Below are positions 7,109 to 14,280 of a stretch of 14,740 bases of DNA, one piece after another. The notes below the pieces were generated by a model. That model was not told the DNA's origin. It searched no databases and worked only from the letters and a program-made list of their open reading frames with translations. Every line of letters begins with the position of its first letter. Within the stretch, counting starts at the first letter, position 1. Source of the DNA: CAUZFZ01 sp963579025 (GTDB lineage Bacteria > Planctomycetota > Planctomycetia > Planctomycetales > Planctomycetaceae); the NCBI GenBank assembly GCA_963579025.1, contig CAUZFZ010000215.1:1-14740 (forward strand). Direction: 5' to 3'. Both the position numbers and the translations under genes were made by a program.

Positions 7109-8737
7109 ATGCATAAGTCCAGCTCATCGCGTCGCGAATTCCTGATCGGACTGGCGGCCGGAAGCGGAGCACTCGGCGTCGGGTGGCACGGTACCGGCGA
7201 TGTACTGGCCGTTGAGTCGAAAGCTCTTCAGACCGCGCGTAAGCAGGCAGCGAATCGTCGCCGTCGCGTGATTTTCAATAATGATGGTGATGACATCTGG
7301 GCATCGGGCGCCGATACCGTCGAGAAGTTCCTGGCCGTTCGTCACACGCCGCTGCTCAATACGCATGTCGACAGCATCTACTACTGCACTACGCAGAGCT
7401 TCAATCGCTTCACGCACGCAACCCGGACTGCGGAGATCTTCAAGGCGAAGACCGGCAGTTTTGCAGACAACAACCTGGAGACGTTCCTCGGGCAAAACAC
7501 AGACGGCCTGCGGATGTCGAGCCAGTTCGCGCGGCAGCATGGTCTGGAGACGTTCTGGACGCTGCGAATGAACGACATTCACGACGCTTGGACGCCAGCG
7601 TTTCTGTCAGACTGGAAGCAACAGGATCCGGCACGCATCATGTCGACACAGGAGGCCGCGAAAGCGTTTAAAGACCGACGGCGATTGTGGAGCCTGGTCG
7701 ATTTCGAACACCCGGACGTCGAACCGCGGCTGGCTGCGATTATCGACGAAGTACTGCAGAACTATGACGTCGACGGCATCGAGCTGGATTTCCTGCGTGC
7801 TCCGTTCTACTTCCGCACCGCGTACCTCGGGCAGCCGGCCACCGAATCACAGATCTCGATTCTGACTCGCCTGGTCAGACGAATTCGCGATCTTGTCCTG
7901 CAGCACAGCCAGCGACGGGGCAAGCCGCTGCTGCTGTCGGTCCGAGTTCCCACGACTCAGTCACTGTGCCGGAAGATCGGCATCGACATTGAAGCGTGGC
8001 TTGAGGATGGGCTGATTGACGTCATGTCGCTCGGAGGTGGATACATCACATTTGATGTCCCAGTGACCGAGATGATCGCGCTGGGGCATCAGCACGGCGT
8101 GCCCGTTTATCCATGCCTGAGTCAATCGGGACTGATGCAACGACCGCCTCGCGGCACATCCACGAAGCAACCACCGGAAGCCTGGCTGGGAGCGTCGTCG
8201 CGATTGTGGGCTGACGGAGCCGACGGCATCTACACGTTCAATCTGTTTCCGGGGCCGGGGACTGATGCCGATCGCGAGTATGCGCGGCGCGTGCTCACGA
8301 CGATTGGCTCGAAAGAGCAGTTACTCGAATCATCAATTCAGTACGCCATGTCGGACGCCGGATGGTGGATGCCGTCTCATTTCTGGGCAAAGGATGCCGC
8401 TGATTTCTCCGGAGCCTTACCGCTGCCGCTTAAGGCGAATGAGTTCACGCGGACCTACATGATCGTTCCCGAGGACTTCAGAGGCGCGGACATCAGCGTA
8501 ACTGCCGAAGTCCGCGTCGACATTAAGGGCCTGTCAGCGAAATCCACTCCGACGATCCTGTTTGGCTCGGCAAACTTCGGACCCCAGTCGGACGGGCAGG
8601 AAGTTGCTGGCATCAGGCGGTTCAAGTGCCGCGTTCCGTTGCAGGCGATTTCCAACGGCCGCAACCGTGTCATGGTGAAGGTCGCGGAGTCGAACTCGCA
8701 ACTCGCCGGAGTTGAACTGTGGATTCGACGGGGCTGA
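7109..8737 (+). CDS. Tat-exported TIM-barrel glycoside-hydrolase-like protein
   Basis: The 542-residue product starts with a twin-arginine signal (SRREFLIG, residues 7-14, then a small hydrophobic stretch), with likely cleavage near VLAVESK around residue 35. ATG 7109 has GGAG at 7099-7102. An upstream in-frame ATG at 7082 lacks a ribosome binding site and would bury the signal, so it is not chosen. The body looks like a (beta/alpha)8 barrel. DGIELDFLR (residues 222-230; Glu225 and Asp227) is an acidic strand end typical of glycoside-hydrolase-like barrels, and VDSIYYCTTQSFNRF, FWTLRMNDIHDAW, LLLSVRVP, IDVMSLGGGY, VPVYPCLS and DGIYTFNLFPGPG fit successive strands. A beta-rich domain follows from about residue 430. 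Substrate and exact family are not evident; DUF187/GHL-type groups are the nearest comparison. It is convergent with ddl. Confidence 0.75.
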   Translation: MHKSSSSRREFLIGLAAGSGALGVGWHGTGDVLAVESKALQTARKQAANRRRRVIFNNDGDDIWASGADTVEKFLAVRHTPLLNTHVDSIYYCTTQSFNRFTHATRTAEIFKAKTGSFADNNLETFLGQNTDGLRMSSQFARQHGLETFWTLRMNDIHDAWTPAFLSDWKQQDPARIMSTQEAAKAFKDRRRLWSLVDFEHPDVEPRLAAIIDEVLQNYDVDGIELDFLRAPFYFRTAYLGQPATESQISILTRLVRRIRDLVLQHSQRRGKPLLLSVRVPTTQSLCRKIGIDIEAWLEDGLIDVMSLGGGYITFDVPVTEMIALGHQHGVPVYPCLSQSGLMQRPPRGTSTKQPPEAWLGASSRLWADGADGIYTFNLFPGPGTDADREYARRVLTTIGSKEQLLESSIQYAMSDAGWWMPSHFWAKDAADFSGALPLPLKANEFTRTYMIVPEDFRGADISVTAEVRVDIKGLSAKSTPTILFGSANFGPQSDGQEVAGIRRFKCRVPLQAISNGRNRVMVKVAESNSQLAGVELWIRRG

Positions 8738-8786
8738 CGCGGTCGGCAACTCATTGCTTAGCTTCAGTGTCAGGCTTTTATTTCAG

Positions 8787-8861
8787 GGGTGGCTGGGGTC
8801 GAACGAAGTGAGCCCCCAGACGTGTTTGCTGGGGGCTCGCGTTGCTCGACCCCAGCCACCC
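8787..8861. repeat. 75-nt near-perfect hairpin between convergent genes
   Basis: The outer stem GGGTGGCTGGGGTCGA (8787-8802) pairs perfectly with TCGACCCCAGCCACCC (8846-8861). The inner stem GAGCCCCCAG (8810-8819) pairs perfectly with CTGGGGGCTC (8829-8838), around a 9-nt loop. The 7-nt segments between the stems, ACGAAGT and GCGTTGC, form an internal loop. An additional TGTCAG / CTGACA pair (8768-8773 and 8879-8884) flanks it. The element sits between the convergent 3' ends at 8737 and 8896, so it could act as a bidirectional transcription block, although there is no T tract. I recall similar TCGA...GAGCCCCCAG hairpins from planctomycetes, which suggests a dispersed repeat family. Confidence 0.8.
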
Positions 8862-8895
8862 AAACCTGGTTCTAAAGACTGACAGAATACTCGTG

Positions 8896-9867
8896 TTACG
8901 AAGCTCTGCGCAAACCACCGGGACTGGCGGCCTTCAGAGCGTGATCCACAATTAATTCGCACAACTCGCCCATACTCAGACCGACTCGGGCGGCGGCTTT
9001 CGGGACCAGGCTGTGGTCGGTCATTCCGGGGATCGTGTTGACTTCCAGTACCCATGCCTGGCCGTTGTCGTCCAGCAGGATGTCTACGCGCGCAAACTCG
9101 GTCGCACCCAGGCGACGACACGCAGTCAGTCCGGTTTCTGTCAGGTGCTCAAGTGTCGCGGCATCCGTTTCCGTGTCGAAGCCGTAGTCCGTCGCGTCGT
9201 CCTGGTACTTGGCTGCGTAGTCGAAGAACTCACGGCCCGTTCCAATCCGGATGAGCGGCAGCGAGTGGTCGTTGATGACGGCGAGAGTCCATTCGCTGCC
9301 GATGACCATTCGTTCGAGCAGACCGAAATCGCCCAGGTCGAAGCAACTCGAGACAGCGGCTTTCAGATCGTCGGCCGACTCAACGATGCTGACGCCCAGG
9401 CTCGATCCCTGAGCATCCGGCTTCACCACGAGCGGGTATCCGATCGAGTCGGCGTGTTCCGCGATTCGTTCGGGCGTATCGGTTGAGTGAATCAGCGCGT
9501 ATTCCGGCGTCGAAACACCGGCCTGGTTGAAGCGTTCCTTGGCGGCCGACTTGCTGAAGGCCAGTCGCGACACGTCCGCTCCGCTTCCAGTAAACGGAAC
9601 ACCAAGTCGTGCGAGCAGACTCTGGACGCCGCCGTCCTCCCCGAATGTGCCGTGCAGAGCCAGGAACGCCATGTCGACCTGAGTCCAGTCATGAGACTCG
9701 ATATCGATCACGGCGGGATCAACGGTGACAACCGGGTGACCGCGATCAGACAGTGCAGCGGCGATGGCAGCGCCACTCTGCAGACTGATTTCACGTTCGG
9801 CTGAGTCGCCGCCAGCCAGCACGGCAATGCGTAGCGGATCAAGCGAAACGGGCTGCAGGCCTTCCAT
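8896..9867 (-). CDS. ddl: D-alanine--D-alanine ligase
   Basis: Ddl joins two D-alanines using ATP, giving the dipeptide that MurF adds to the peptidoglycan precursor. The 323-residue ATP-grasp protein has the full family pattern: AGGDSAEREISLQSG (18-32, with catalytic Glu25), HGTFGEDGGVQ (72-82), TGSGADVSRLAFSK (93-106), VVKPDAQGSSLGVS (147-160, with a Ser pair matching DdlB Ser150), Tyr217 in FFDYAAKY, EFARVDILLDD (257-267) and LEVNTIPGMTDHS (274-286). ATG 9867 has AAGGGA about seven bases upstream. It is the last gene of a murC-murB-ddl run, 59 bp after the murB stop. The order matches a segment of the dcw cluster, but no ftsQ follows; the next gene is convergent. No key residue is missing. 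Confidence 0.96.
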   Translation of the reverse strand: MEGLQPVSLDPLRIAVLAGGDSAEREISLQSGAAIAAALSDRGHPVVTVDPAVIDIESHDWTQVDMAFLALHGTFGEDGGVQSLLARLGVPFTGSGADVSRLAFSKSAAKERFNQAGVSTPEYALIHSTDTPERIAEHADSIGYPLVVKPDAQGSSLGVSIVESADDLKAAVSSCFDLGDFGLLERMVIGSEWTLAVINDHSLPLIRIGTGREFFDYAAKYQDDATDYGFDTETDAATLEHLTETGLTACRRLGATEFARVDILLDDNGQAWVLEVNTIPGMTDHSLVPKAAARVGLSMGELCELIVDHALKAASPGGLRRAS

Positions 9868-9926
9868 GGCTCATCCCTTGCGGCGTACCTGAATTTGCAC
9901 TGTTCTGGTGTGCGACGATGAATCGT

Positions 9927-10805
9927 CTACCAGATCTGGATTTCCAGCTCCAGATCGACTCCGAATTGCTCGGCCACTTTGGAGCGGACGAGATCGATCA
10001 GTCGCAGCACGTCGTCGGACGTCGCTTCCGGGTGCGTGACAATGAAATTGGCATGCCGGTCGCTGATCTCAGCTCCACCGACGCGAGTGCTCTTCAACCC
10101 GGCCTGTTCAATTAATGCCCCGGCACTCAACCCGCGCGGGTTCTTGAAGATACAGCCAGCCGATTGCGACGCCAGTGGTTGTGTGGCCTTCTTCATGATC
10201 CACAGCTTGCGCATCCGCCGCGTGATCTCCTCGCCGTCGTCTTCGCTAAGTTGAAACTCGCCCTGCAAAACGACCAGCTCGTTAACGCTGCTTTCGCGAT
10301 ACGCGAACGACAATTCGTCCTCCGATCGAACGAAGCGGTCACCGGCCACCGTCAGTACCGTCACGCTGCAGACGTATTGGCCGATGTCACCGCTTTTTCC
10401 GCCGGCGTTGCCCTTCAGGGCGGCACCCACCGTGCCCGGAATTCCCGCCAGCGTCTCGAGTCCTGCCAGATTCGCTTTGACGGTTTCTGAGATCAGATTT
10501 GACAGCAGTGCTCCGGCGCCGGCACGTGCTTTCGTACCGTCGATCTCGATTTGGGCAAATGCGGGATCAGTCAATCGTACTACTGCGCCGCTAACGCCTT
10601 CGTCGCGGACCAGTACGTTGGAACCGCCGCCCAGCAGATGCACCGGGATTTCGAGCTGACTGCAGTAGGTGATGACTTCCTGCAGTTCATCAAAGCCGCG
10701 TGGCTGGACGATGAACTGCGTCAGCCCGCCGACCTTCATCCATGTGAGCGGGGCCAGCGGCTGGTCTGACTGTGTGATGTCAGGAAACGTGTCGAGCAAA
10801 CTCAT
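9927..10805 (-). CDS. murB: UDP-N-acetylenolpyruvoylglucosamine reductase MurB
   Basis: MurB is the FAD enzyme that uses NADPH to reduce UDP-GlcNAc-enolpyruvate to UDP-MurNAc. The 292-residue protein has the FAD-binding GGGSNVLV (59-66), the GIPGTVGAALKGNAG loop (121-135), Arg170 in YRESS, Ser215 in the SAGCIFKNP proton-donor loop (215-223), GLKSTRVGGAEISDRHANFI (236-255), and a C-terminal ELEIQIW where Glu286 or Glu288 would be the acid. It lacks the tyrosine-loop insertion of the E. coli type, so it looks like type II. ATG 10805 lies inside murC, giving a 26-nt overlap. A further in-frame ATG at 10820 would lengthen the overlap, and the next Met is past the family N terminus. Translational coupling to murC is likely. 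Confidence 0.95.
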   Translation of the reverse strand: MSLLDTFPDITQSDQPLAPLTWMKVGGLTQFIVQPRGFDELQEVITYCSQLEIPVHLLGGGSNVLVRDEGVSGAVVRLTDPAFAQIEIDGTKARAGAGALLSNLISETVKANLAGLETLAGIPGTVGAALKGNAGGKSGDIGQYVCSVTVLTVAGDRFVRSEDELSFAYRESSVNELVVLQGEFQLSEDDGEEITRRMRKLWIMKKATQPLASQSAGCIFKNPRGLSAGALIEQAGLKSTRVGGAEISDRHANFIVTHPEATSDDVLRLIDLVRSKVAEQFGVDLELEIQIW

Positions 10806-12204
10806 GCGGAATCCGATCAATATCGCCTGCGCCCAGCGTCAAACAGATGTCGCCCGGGCTGGCCGAATCCTGCATTGTTGCCAGGACGTGGTCAAGAGAC
10901 TCCAGCAACCGCACGGTCTGCCCTGTGGCTTGCACCGCCCTCCCGAGTTTTTTCAGGCAGGCTGCGGCGTCCGACTGACTTTCTCTTGCCGCAAACACGG
11001 GAACCAGCAGGACCTGATCCGCGTCCCCGAAGCTGGTTGCGAAGTCGTCCAGTAGAGCTTCCGTGCGGGAAACCTGATGCGGCTGGAACACGACCAGAAT
11101 ACGTCGGTCCGGATATGTCTGCCGGACCGCGGCCAGGGTCGCCCTGATCGCCGTCGGATGGTGAGCGTAGTCGTCGATCAACGTGACACCGTCGCGCTCC
11201 GCGATGAACTCGAATCGCCGTCGCACACCGCGAAACAGGCTCAATGCCGATGCGATGGCCGCCGCGTCCGTTCCCACGGCGTGAGCCAACGCGATTGCCG
11301 CCAGTGCGTTCTCGACGTTGTGCCGACCTGGCACCGACAGAGCAGCGTCGCAGAAGTACTTGCCATTGTGACACACTTCGAAGTGACTTATTCCCGGTCG
11401 CAAATCGAGATCACGAACCAGCCAGTCCGCTGAATCACGGATGGAATACGTCTCGATCGCCAGGCGGGCGGGCAGCCTGTCACGCAGTGCCTTGGCCACA
11501 TCACTTCGCAGCAGCAGTGCGCCGTTCGGATTCACGCGATGAGCAAATTCCTCGAACGCTTTGCGAGATTCATCGATCGTGGCGAAGCAATCGAAGTGAT
11601 CAGGTTCAATGTTCAGGATCGCCGCGATTCGAGGTCTCACCGATAGAAAGTGCCTGCGGTATTCGCAAGCCTCAACGACCAGCAGATCTCCGCTTCCCGC
11701 CCATCCACTGCGTTCGTATTGAATGACCTCGCCACCAATCAGAGCCGAGGGATTCTGGCCGGATTCCCGCAGAATCGCCGCCACCATTGCCGTTGTCGTC
11801 GTTTTGCCGTGCGTGCCGGCAATAGCGATGCCTGTCCGCTCTGACATGAGTTGCGACAGCGCGTCCACGTAAGACAGCTCGGCAATGCCCCTCTCGCGGG
11901 CCGCTTGACGTTCGGGATTTGTGTCACGGATCGCAGGACTGAAGATCAGCACATCGACGGCCTCGGACACGTTGGCCGCCGTGTGTCCCTGGTGGACACG
12001 GCGCAGTCGTCCGTCATTTTTCCGCGGACGATTCGGAGCAAACTGCAGGTCCGAGCCCGTGAGCGTCCAGCCGGCATCACTCAGCAGCTCCGCCAGCGCT
12101 TTCATGCCCGAACCATGTGCGCCGACAAGGTGCGCAATTGGCGCGCGACCGAATCGCCGACGGGATCGGGATGCCGCTTCTGTAAGTGTCGAAACCGAGG
12201 ACAT
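10780..12204 (-). CDS. murC: UDP-N-acetylmuramate--L-alanine ligase MurC
   Basis: MurC adds the first amino acid, L-alanine, to UDP-MurNAc in an ATP-dependent step. The 474-residue product has the usual length and three-domain layout. There is an N-terminal Rossmann domain with HLVGAHGSGMKALAELL and TGSD. The central ATPase has AGTHGKTTTTAM (P-loop Lys134) and ILNIEPDHFDCF, and the C-terminal domain has LIDDYAHHPTAI and VFQPHQVSRT. The nucleotide loop reads GAHGSGM where most MurC have GIGGxGM, so His replaces a glycine. The start is ATG 12204, with GGAA upstream and family homology just after it. A longer in-frame opening to 12483 adds an Arg/Ser-rich stretch antisense to the cupin gene and is rejected. 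Its 3' end overlaps murB. The cupin gene ends 115 bp upstream on the same strand. Confidence 0.96.
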   Translation of the reverse strand: MSSVSTLTEAASRSRRRFGRAPIAHLVGAHGSGMKALAELLSDAGWTLTGSDLQFAPNRPRKNDGRLRRVHQGHTAANVSEAVDVLIFSPAIRDTNPERQAARERGIAELSYVDALSQLMSERTGIAIAGTHGKTTTTAMVAAILRESGQNPSALIGGEVIQYERSGWAGSGDLLVVEACEYRRHFLSVRPRIAAILNIEPDHFDCFATIDESRKAFEEFAHRVNPNGALLLRSDVAKALRDRLPARLAIETYSIRDSADWLVRDLDLRPGISHFEVCHNGKYFCDAALSVPGRHNVENALAAIALAHAVGTDAAAIASALSLFRGVRRRFEFIAERDGVTLIDDYAHHPTAIRATLAAVRQTYPDRRILVVFQPHQVSRTEALLDDFATSFGDADQVLLVPVFAARESQSDAAACLKKLGRAVQATGQTVRLLESLDHVLATMQDSASPGDICLTLGAGDIDRIPHEFARHVS

Positions 12205-12319
12205 GGGCTTCCGTGCCTGACGCTGCAAATCACAGGTTGCGTGAGAACTGAAGACGCGTTCTCCGCAGCGGACGGTACCGCTTATCCTCGGGACGTGGAA
12301 AGAGCGGTCACATGGCGTG

Positions 12320-12793
12320 TTACGACTGCTGAGCCGCCGCAAGTTTCGCCAGTCCGTCGCCGGTCGGAACACAGATAAAAAGAACACCGAGCATGCCATC
12401 GCCGGTGTTGCGGAACTCATGCTCGACGGACGGTGGCACATAGACCACATCCTGGGCCGCGACGGTATGTTCGGAATCGCCAATCAGTGCGGTTCCCGTT
12501 CCCTGTGTGACGACCACGATTTCCTCGGCGTCCGGATGCACGTGCAGTTCGGCGACGTGTCGGCCACCCGGAGGTATCAGCATGTGATGTACGAACTGAA
12601 CGGTCTGCAGGCAGGTGCGCTCGGGAGACGTTTCATGCTCATACAGTCGCGTGACGCGTGCCGGCTTGTCGGCCCGGTTTTTCCACTCGCCGTGCTCATC
12701 GCGCACGCTGTATTCGATCACGCGGTGCGGATTGTTGAACAGCAGGCTCTGAATGACGTTGAAGGACTGAGTCGTCCAGTTTGCGACTGGCAT
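12320..12793 (-). CDS. Cupin-domain protein
   Basis: This 157-residue single-domain cupin carries both family motifs. Motif 1 is HVHPDAEEIVVVTQGTG (84-100), with metal-ligand candidates His84, His86 and Glu90 or Glu91. Motif 2 is DVVYVPPSVEHEFRNTG (115-131), with His125. The complete ligand set suggests it binds a metal. Whether it is an enzyme (isomerase, dioxygenase) or a sensor cannot be told. The N-terminal half (VIQSLLFNNPHRVIEYSVRD) forms the opening strands. I start it at ATG 12793; longer in-frame openings run antisense-like through the kinase gene. Only 32 bp separate it from the stop of the histidine kinase, so the two are probably one transcript. It is followed after 115 bp by murC, with two weak short stems in between and no clear terminator. 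Confidence 0.85.
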   Translation of the reverse strand: MPVANWTTQSFNVIQSLLFNNPHRVIEYSVRDEHGEWKNRADKPARVTRLYEHETSPERTCLQTVQFVHHMLIPPGGRHVAELHVHPDAEEIVVVTQGTGTALIGDSEHTVAAQDVVYVPPSVEHEFRNTGDGMLGVLFICVPTGDGLAKLAAAQQS

Positions 12794-12825
12794 TGTTAAG
12801 CATCCGTCCGAAGTTCTGGTGCCGC

Positions 12826-13611
12826 TCACGCAGACTTGCGTTCGCTCGAGGCAGCGGCCAGCGGCAGGCGGAGCGTGAATGTTGTTCCCTGTCCGACAAC
12901 GCTTTCGACCCGCATGCGTCCATGATGGGCCTCGATGACGTCCCGGCAAAACGCCAATCCCAATCCGGTGCCGCCCTGCCCACGTTCGTCGGCATCCTTC
13001 GTTGTGTAGAACGCTTCGAAGATCTTCGGCAACCGATCCGCCGGGATGCCCGGTCCGGTGTCACGCAGAGAAATCTCGCCCATCGTTCCGTCTTCGCTGA
13101 GGCGGACGGTCAGGAACAGCCGACCGCCGTCGTCCATCGCCTGGCGGGCGTTCACGATCAGATTCATCACGACCTGCTGGAGATGCGACACGTTCACTTC
13201 GCACACGGGATTTCCCAGAATGTCCGTCTGCAGACGCACACGGTGCATCTGGAGGTCTTTTTCGACAAGGATCAGCACGTCGTTGACGGCCAGAGCCAAG
13301 TCCATTTCCTCGCGGCGGTCACCCTTTTGCCGAGCGTAAGCCAGCATGCCGTTCGTGATCTTCGCAGCCCGCTGTCCGGCCGAAAGGATTCGATTGAACG
13401 CCTTTTCGCGAGTGGCCGCGTCTTTGTGACGCAGCCCCATCTTCCCGTAGTTGATGACCGTCGTGAGGATGTTGTTGAACTCGTGCGTGATCGACGACGC
13501 GAGCTGGCCCACCGCGACCATCTTCTGAGAATGCAGAATCTGCTGCTGCAACTCCGCATTCTGCTGGCGGAGTTGTTTGACCTCTTGCTGCAGTTCGTCG
13601 TTCCGTGGCAT
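12826..13611 (-). CDS. Soluble sensor histidine kinase
   Basis: The 261-residue product is a compact histidine kinase with no membrane segment and no visible PAS or GAF domain. A coiled coil (about 5-35) leads into the dimerisation domain with H-box SSITHEFNN (His43 is the phospho-acceptor). The catalytic ATPase domain has the N-box VVMNLIVNARQAM (147-159), G1 DTGPGIP (184-190), F-box FEAFYTTK (198-205) and G2 GGTGLGLA (213-220). I use ATG 13611, preceded by GGGAA, because homologous architecture starts here. An opening from TTG 13743 would add 44 residues of low-complexity sequence. No response regulator is in the window, so its partner is unknown; it may receive its signal through protein contact, perhaps involving the linked cupin (inference). 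Confidence 0.9.
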   Translation of the reverse strand: MPRNDELQQEVKQLRQQNAELQQQILHSQKMVAVGQLASSITHEFNNILTTVINYGKMGLRHKDAATREKAFNRILSAGQRAAKITNGMLAYARQKGDRREEMDLALAVNDVLILVEKDLQMHRVRLQTDILGNPVCEVNVSHLQQVVMNLIVNARQAMDDGGRLFLTVRLSEDGTMGEISLRDTGPGIPADRLPKIFEAFYTTKDADERGQGGTGLGLAFCRDVIEAHHGRMRVESVVGQGTTFTLRLPLAAASSERKSA

Positions 13612-13821
13612 GTGTGTTCCCGCAGTTGAGACAACCGGACGTTCCCGGGTTCGATATCGACCCTCTGTCTCGACAACTGCAGTGTCCGCTACGCCCGACC
13701 GTGGCAATCCGAAGATCCGGAACAGCAACGACTTCTTGAACAACCCACAGGAACTGCACGCGAAAGCTGCCTCTGTACCGGAAACGTAATCCCGTCAGAC
13801 TACGCCGAGTTTGAGGGCCGT

Positions 13822-13998
13822 GTGGCGGCATACCGAACGCCAGCCACGAGACGCCCGGAAATTCGTGACCGCAGATTCCAGATAGACAATCCGGTTTTCC
13901 GGGGGCTTCGTCCCAAACGCGAAACGAATTACGACCAGGTCGAACAGATCCTCGGCGATATGCCTCCCTTGGCGCTCCGGCATGAAGAGTCGACCTAA
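13822..13998 (+). CDS. Possible small protein or gene remnant
   Basis: The frame starts at GTG 13822 with GAGGG four bases upstream and encodes 58 residues, ending at TAA 13996-13998. The product is basic and then acidic (RPEIRDRRFQIDNPVFRGLR, then ETNYDQVEQILGDMPPLALR) and could be an intact small protein. The same frame is open for a further 190 bases upstream without any ATG, so it might equally be the tail of a degraded gene. No family is recognised. It ends 82 bp before the pilin start. The antisense frame is almost as plausible, so confidence is low. Confidence 0.25.
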   Translation: MAAYRTPATRRPEIRDRRFQIDNPVFRGLRPKRETNYDQVEQILGDMPPLALRHEEST

Positions 13999-14013
13999 CG
14001 TTGACCAGATTCA

Positions 14014-14039
14014 GTGCCGACTTCTGTTCAACTCGGCAC
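14014..14039 (+). promoter_or_regulatory. Inverted repeat in the pilin leader
   Basis: GTGCCGA (14014-14020) and TCGGCAC (14033-14039) form a perfect 7-bp inverted repeat with a 12-nt spacer, 41 bases ahead of the pilin start. A TTGACC hexamer at 14001-14006 could be a -35 box, but no acceptable -10 follows. The repeat may be an operator or a leader hairpin. Confidence 0.3.
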
Positions 14040-14080
14040 GATGGCTAGCAAGACCTTCCGGACTTGGGAACAGGTGCTCT

Positions 14081-14254
14081 ATGAAAACCGTGTTTCGCAG
14101 CGTGTCACAGTTCATCCACGACGAATCCGGGCCCGCAGCCGTTGAGTACTGCTTCATGATCGGATTCATACTGCTGGTCTGCATTAGTGCGATCGGGAAT
14201 CTGGGTGAGGCCACGCATGGCTACTACCTGAAAACGCTGGCCGTAATGCCGTAA
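14081..14254 (+). CDS. Flp/Tad-type pilin subunit
   Basis: This is a 57-residue prepilin of the Flp/Fap family, the structural subunit of Tad-type tight-adherence pili. After a short basic leader (MKTVFRSVSQFIHDESG) it has the Flp cleavage pattern G|PAAVEY. Gly17 is at the cut, with Glu22 and Tyr23 at mature positions 5 and 6. A hydrophobic segment FMIGFILLVCISAIGNLG (25-42) follows. The length is right for the family. ATG 14081 is chosen over the in-frame ATG 13982 because the leader fits from here; AGG about seven bases upstream is a weak ribosome binding site. No tad secretion genes (ATPase, secretin, TadB/C, prepilin peptidase) are in the window, so it is an isolated pilin or the edge of a larger locus. 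Confidence 0.82.
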   Translation: MKTVFRSVSQFIHDESGPAAVEYCFMIGFILLVCISAIGNLGEATHGYYLKTLAVMP

Positions 14255-14279
14255 GCCAATTGTAATAGACAACTTACGG
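14249..14279. terminator. Hairpin spanning the pilin stop, between convergent genes
   Basis: CCGTAAG (14249-14255) pairs with CTTACGG (14273-14279). Inside, TTGT (14260-14263) pairs with ACAA (14269-14272) around a 5-nt loop, with CCAA bulged. The pilin stop codon lies in the left arm and the opposing gene's stop is just beyond the right arm. It could serve both genes as a terminator, but neither strand shows a T tract. Confidence 0.35.
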
Positions 14280-14280
14280 G

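Larger units (their letters stand above)
13612..14080. other. Spacer without a clear gene between divergent genes
   Basis: This 469-bp stretch separates the divergent histidine kinase and pilin genes. Two mutually antisense short frames over 13795-13998 both look moderately coding in codon-position pattern, and neither resembles a known family. The plus-strand one is listed separately. The minus-strand one (ATG 13983 to 13795, 62 residues, starting MPERQGRHIAEDLF) has no ribosome binding site. The plus frame stays open back to about 13630 without an ATG, which could mean a decayed gene. Kinase promoter elements should lie in 13612-13750, but I could not identify boxes with confidence. Confidence 0.5.

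Noticed and set aside
12243..12282. Regulatory hairpins upstream of murC (GAGAAC/GTTCTC and AGCGG/CCGCT)
   Set aside because: Stems of only five to six base pairs with large loops are expected by chance in GC-rich DNA.
12205..12483. N-terminal extension of MurC
   Set aside because: The added stretch is antisense-like Ser/Arg-rich sequence through the cupin gene, while MurC homology and a ribosome binding site begin at 12204.
13612..13743. TTG start extending the histidine kinase by 44 residues
   Set aside because: The extension shows no domain and no good ribosome binding site; the coiled coil and kinase architecture begin at ATG 13611.
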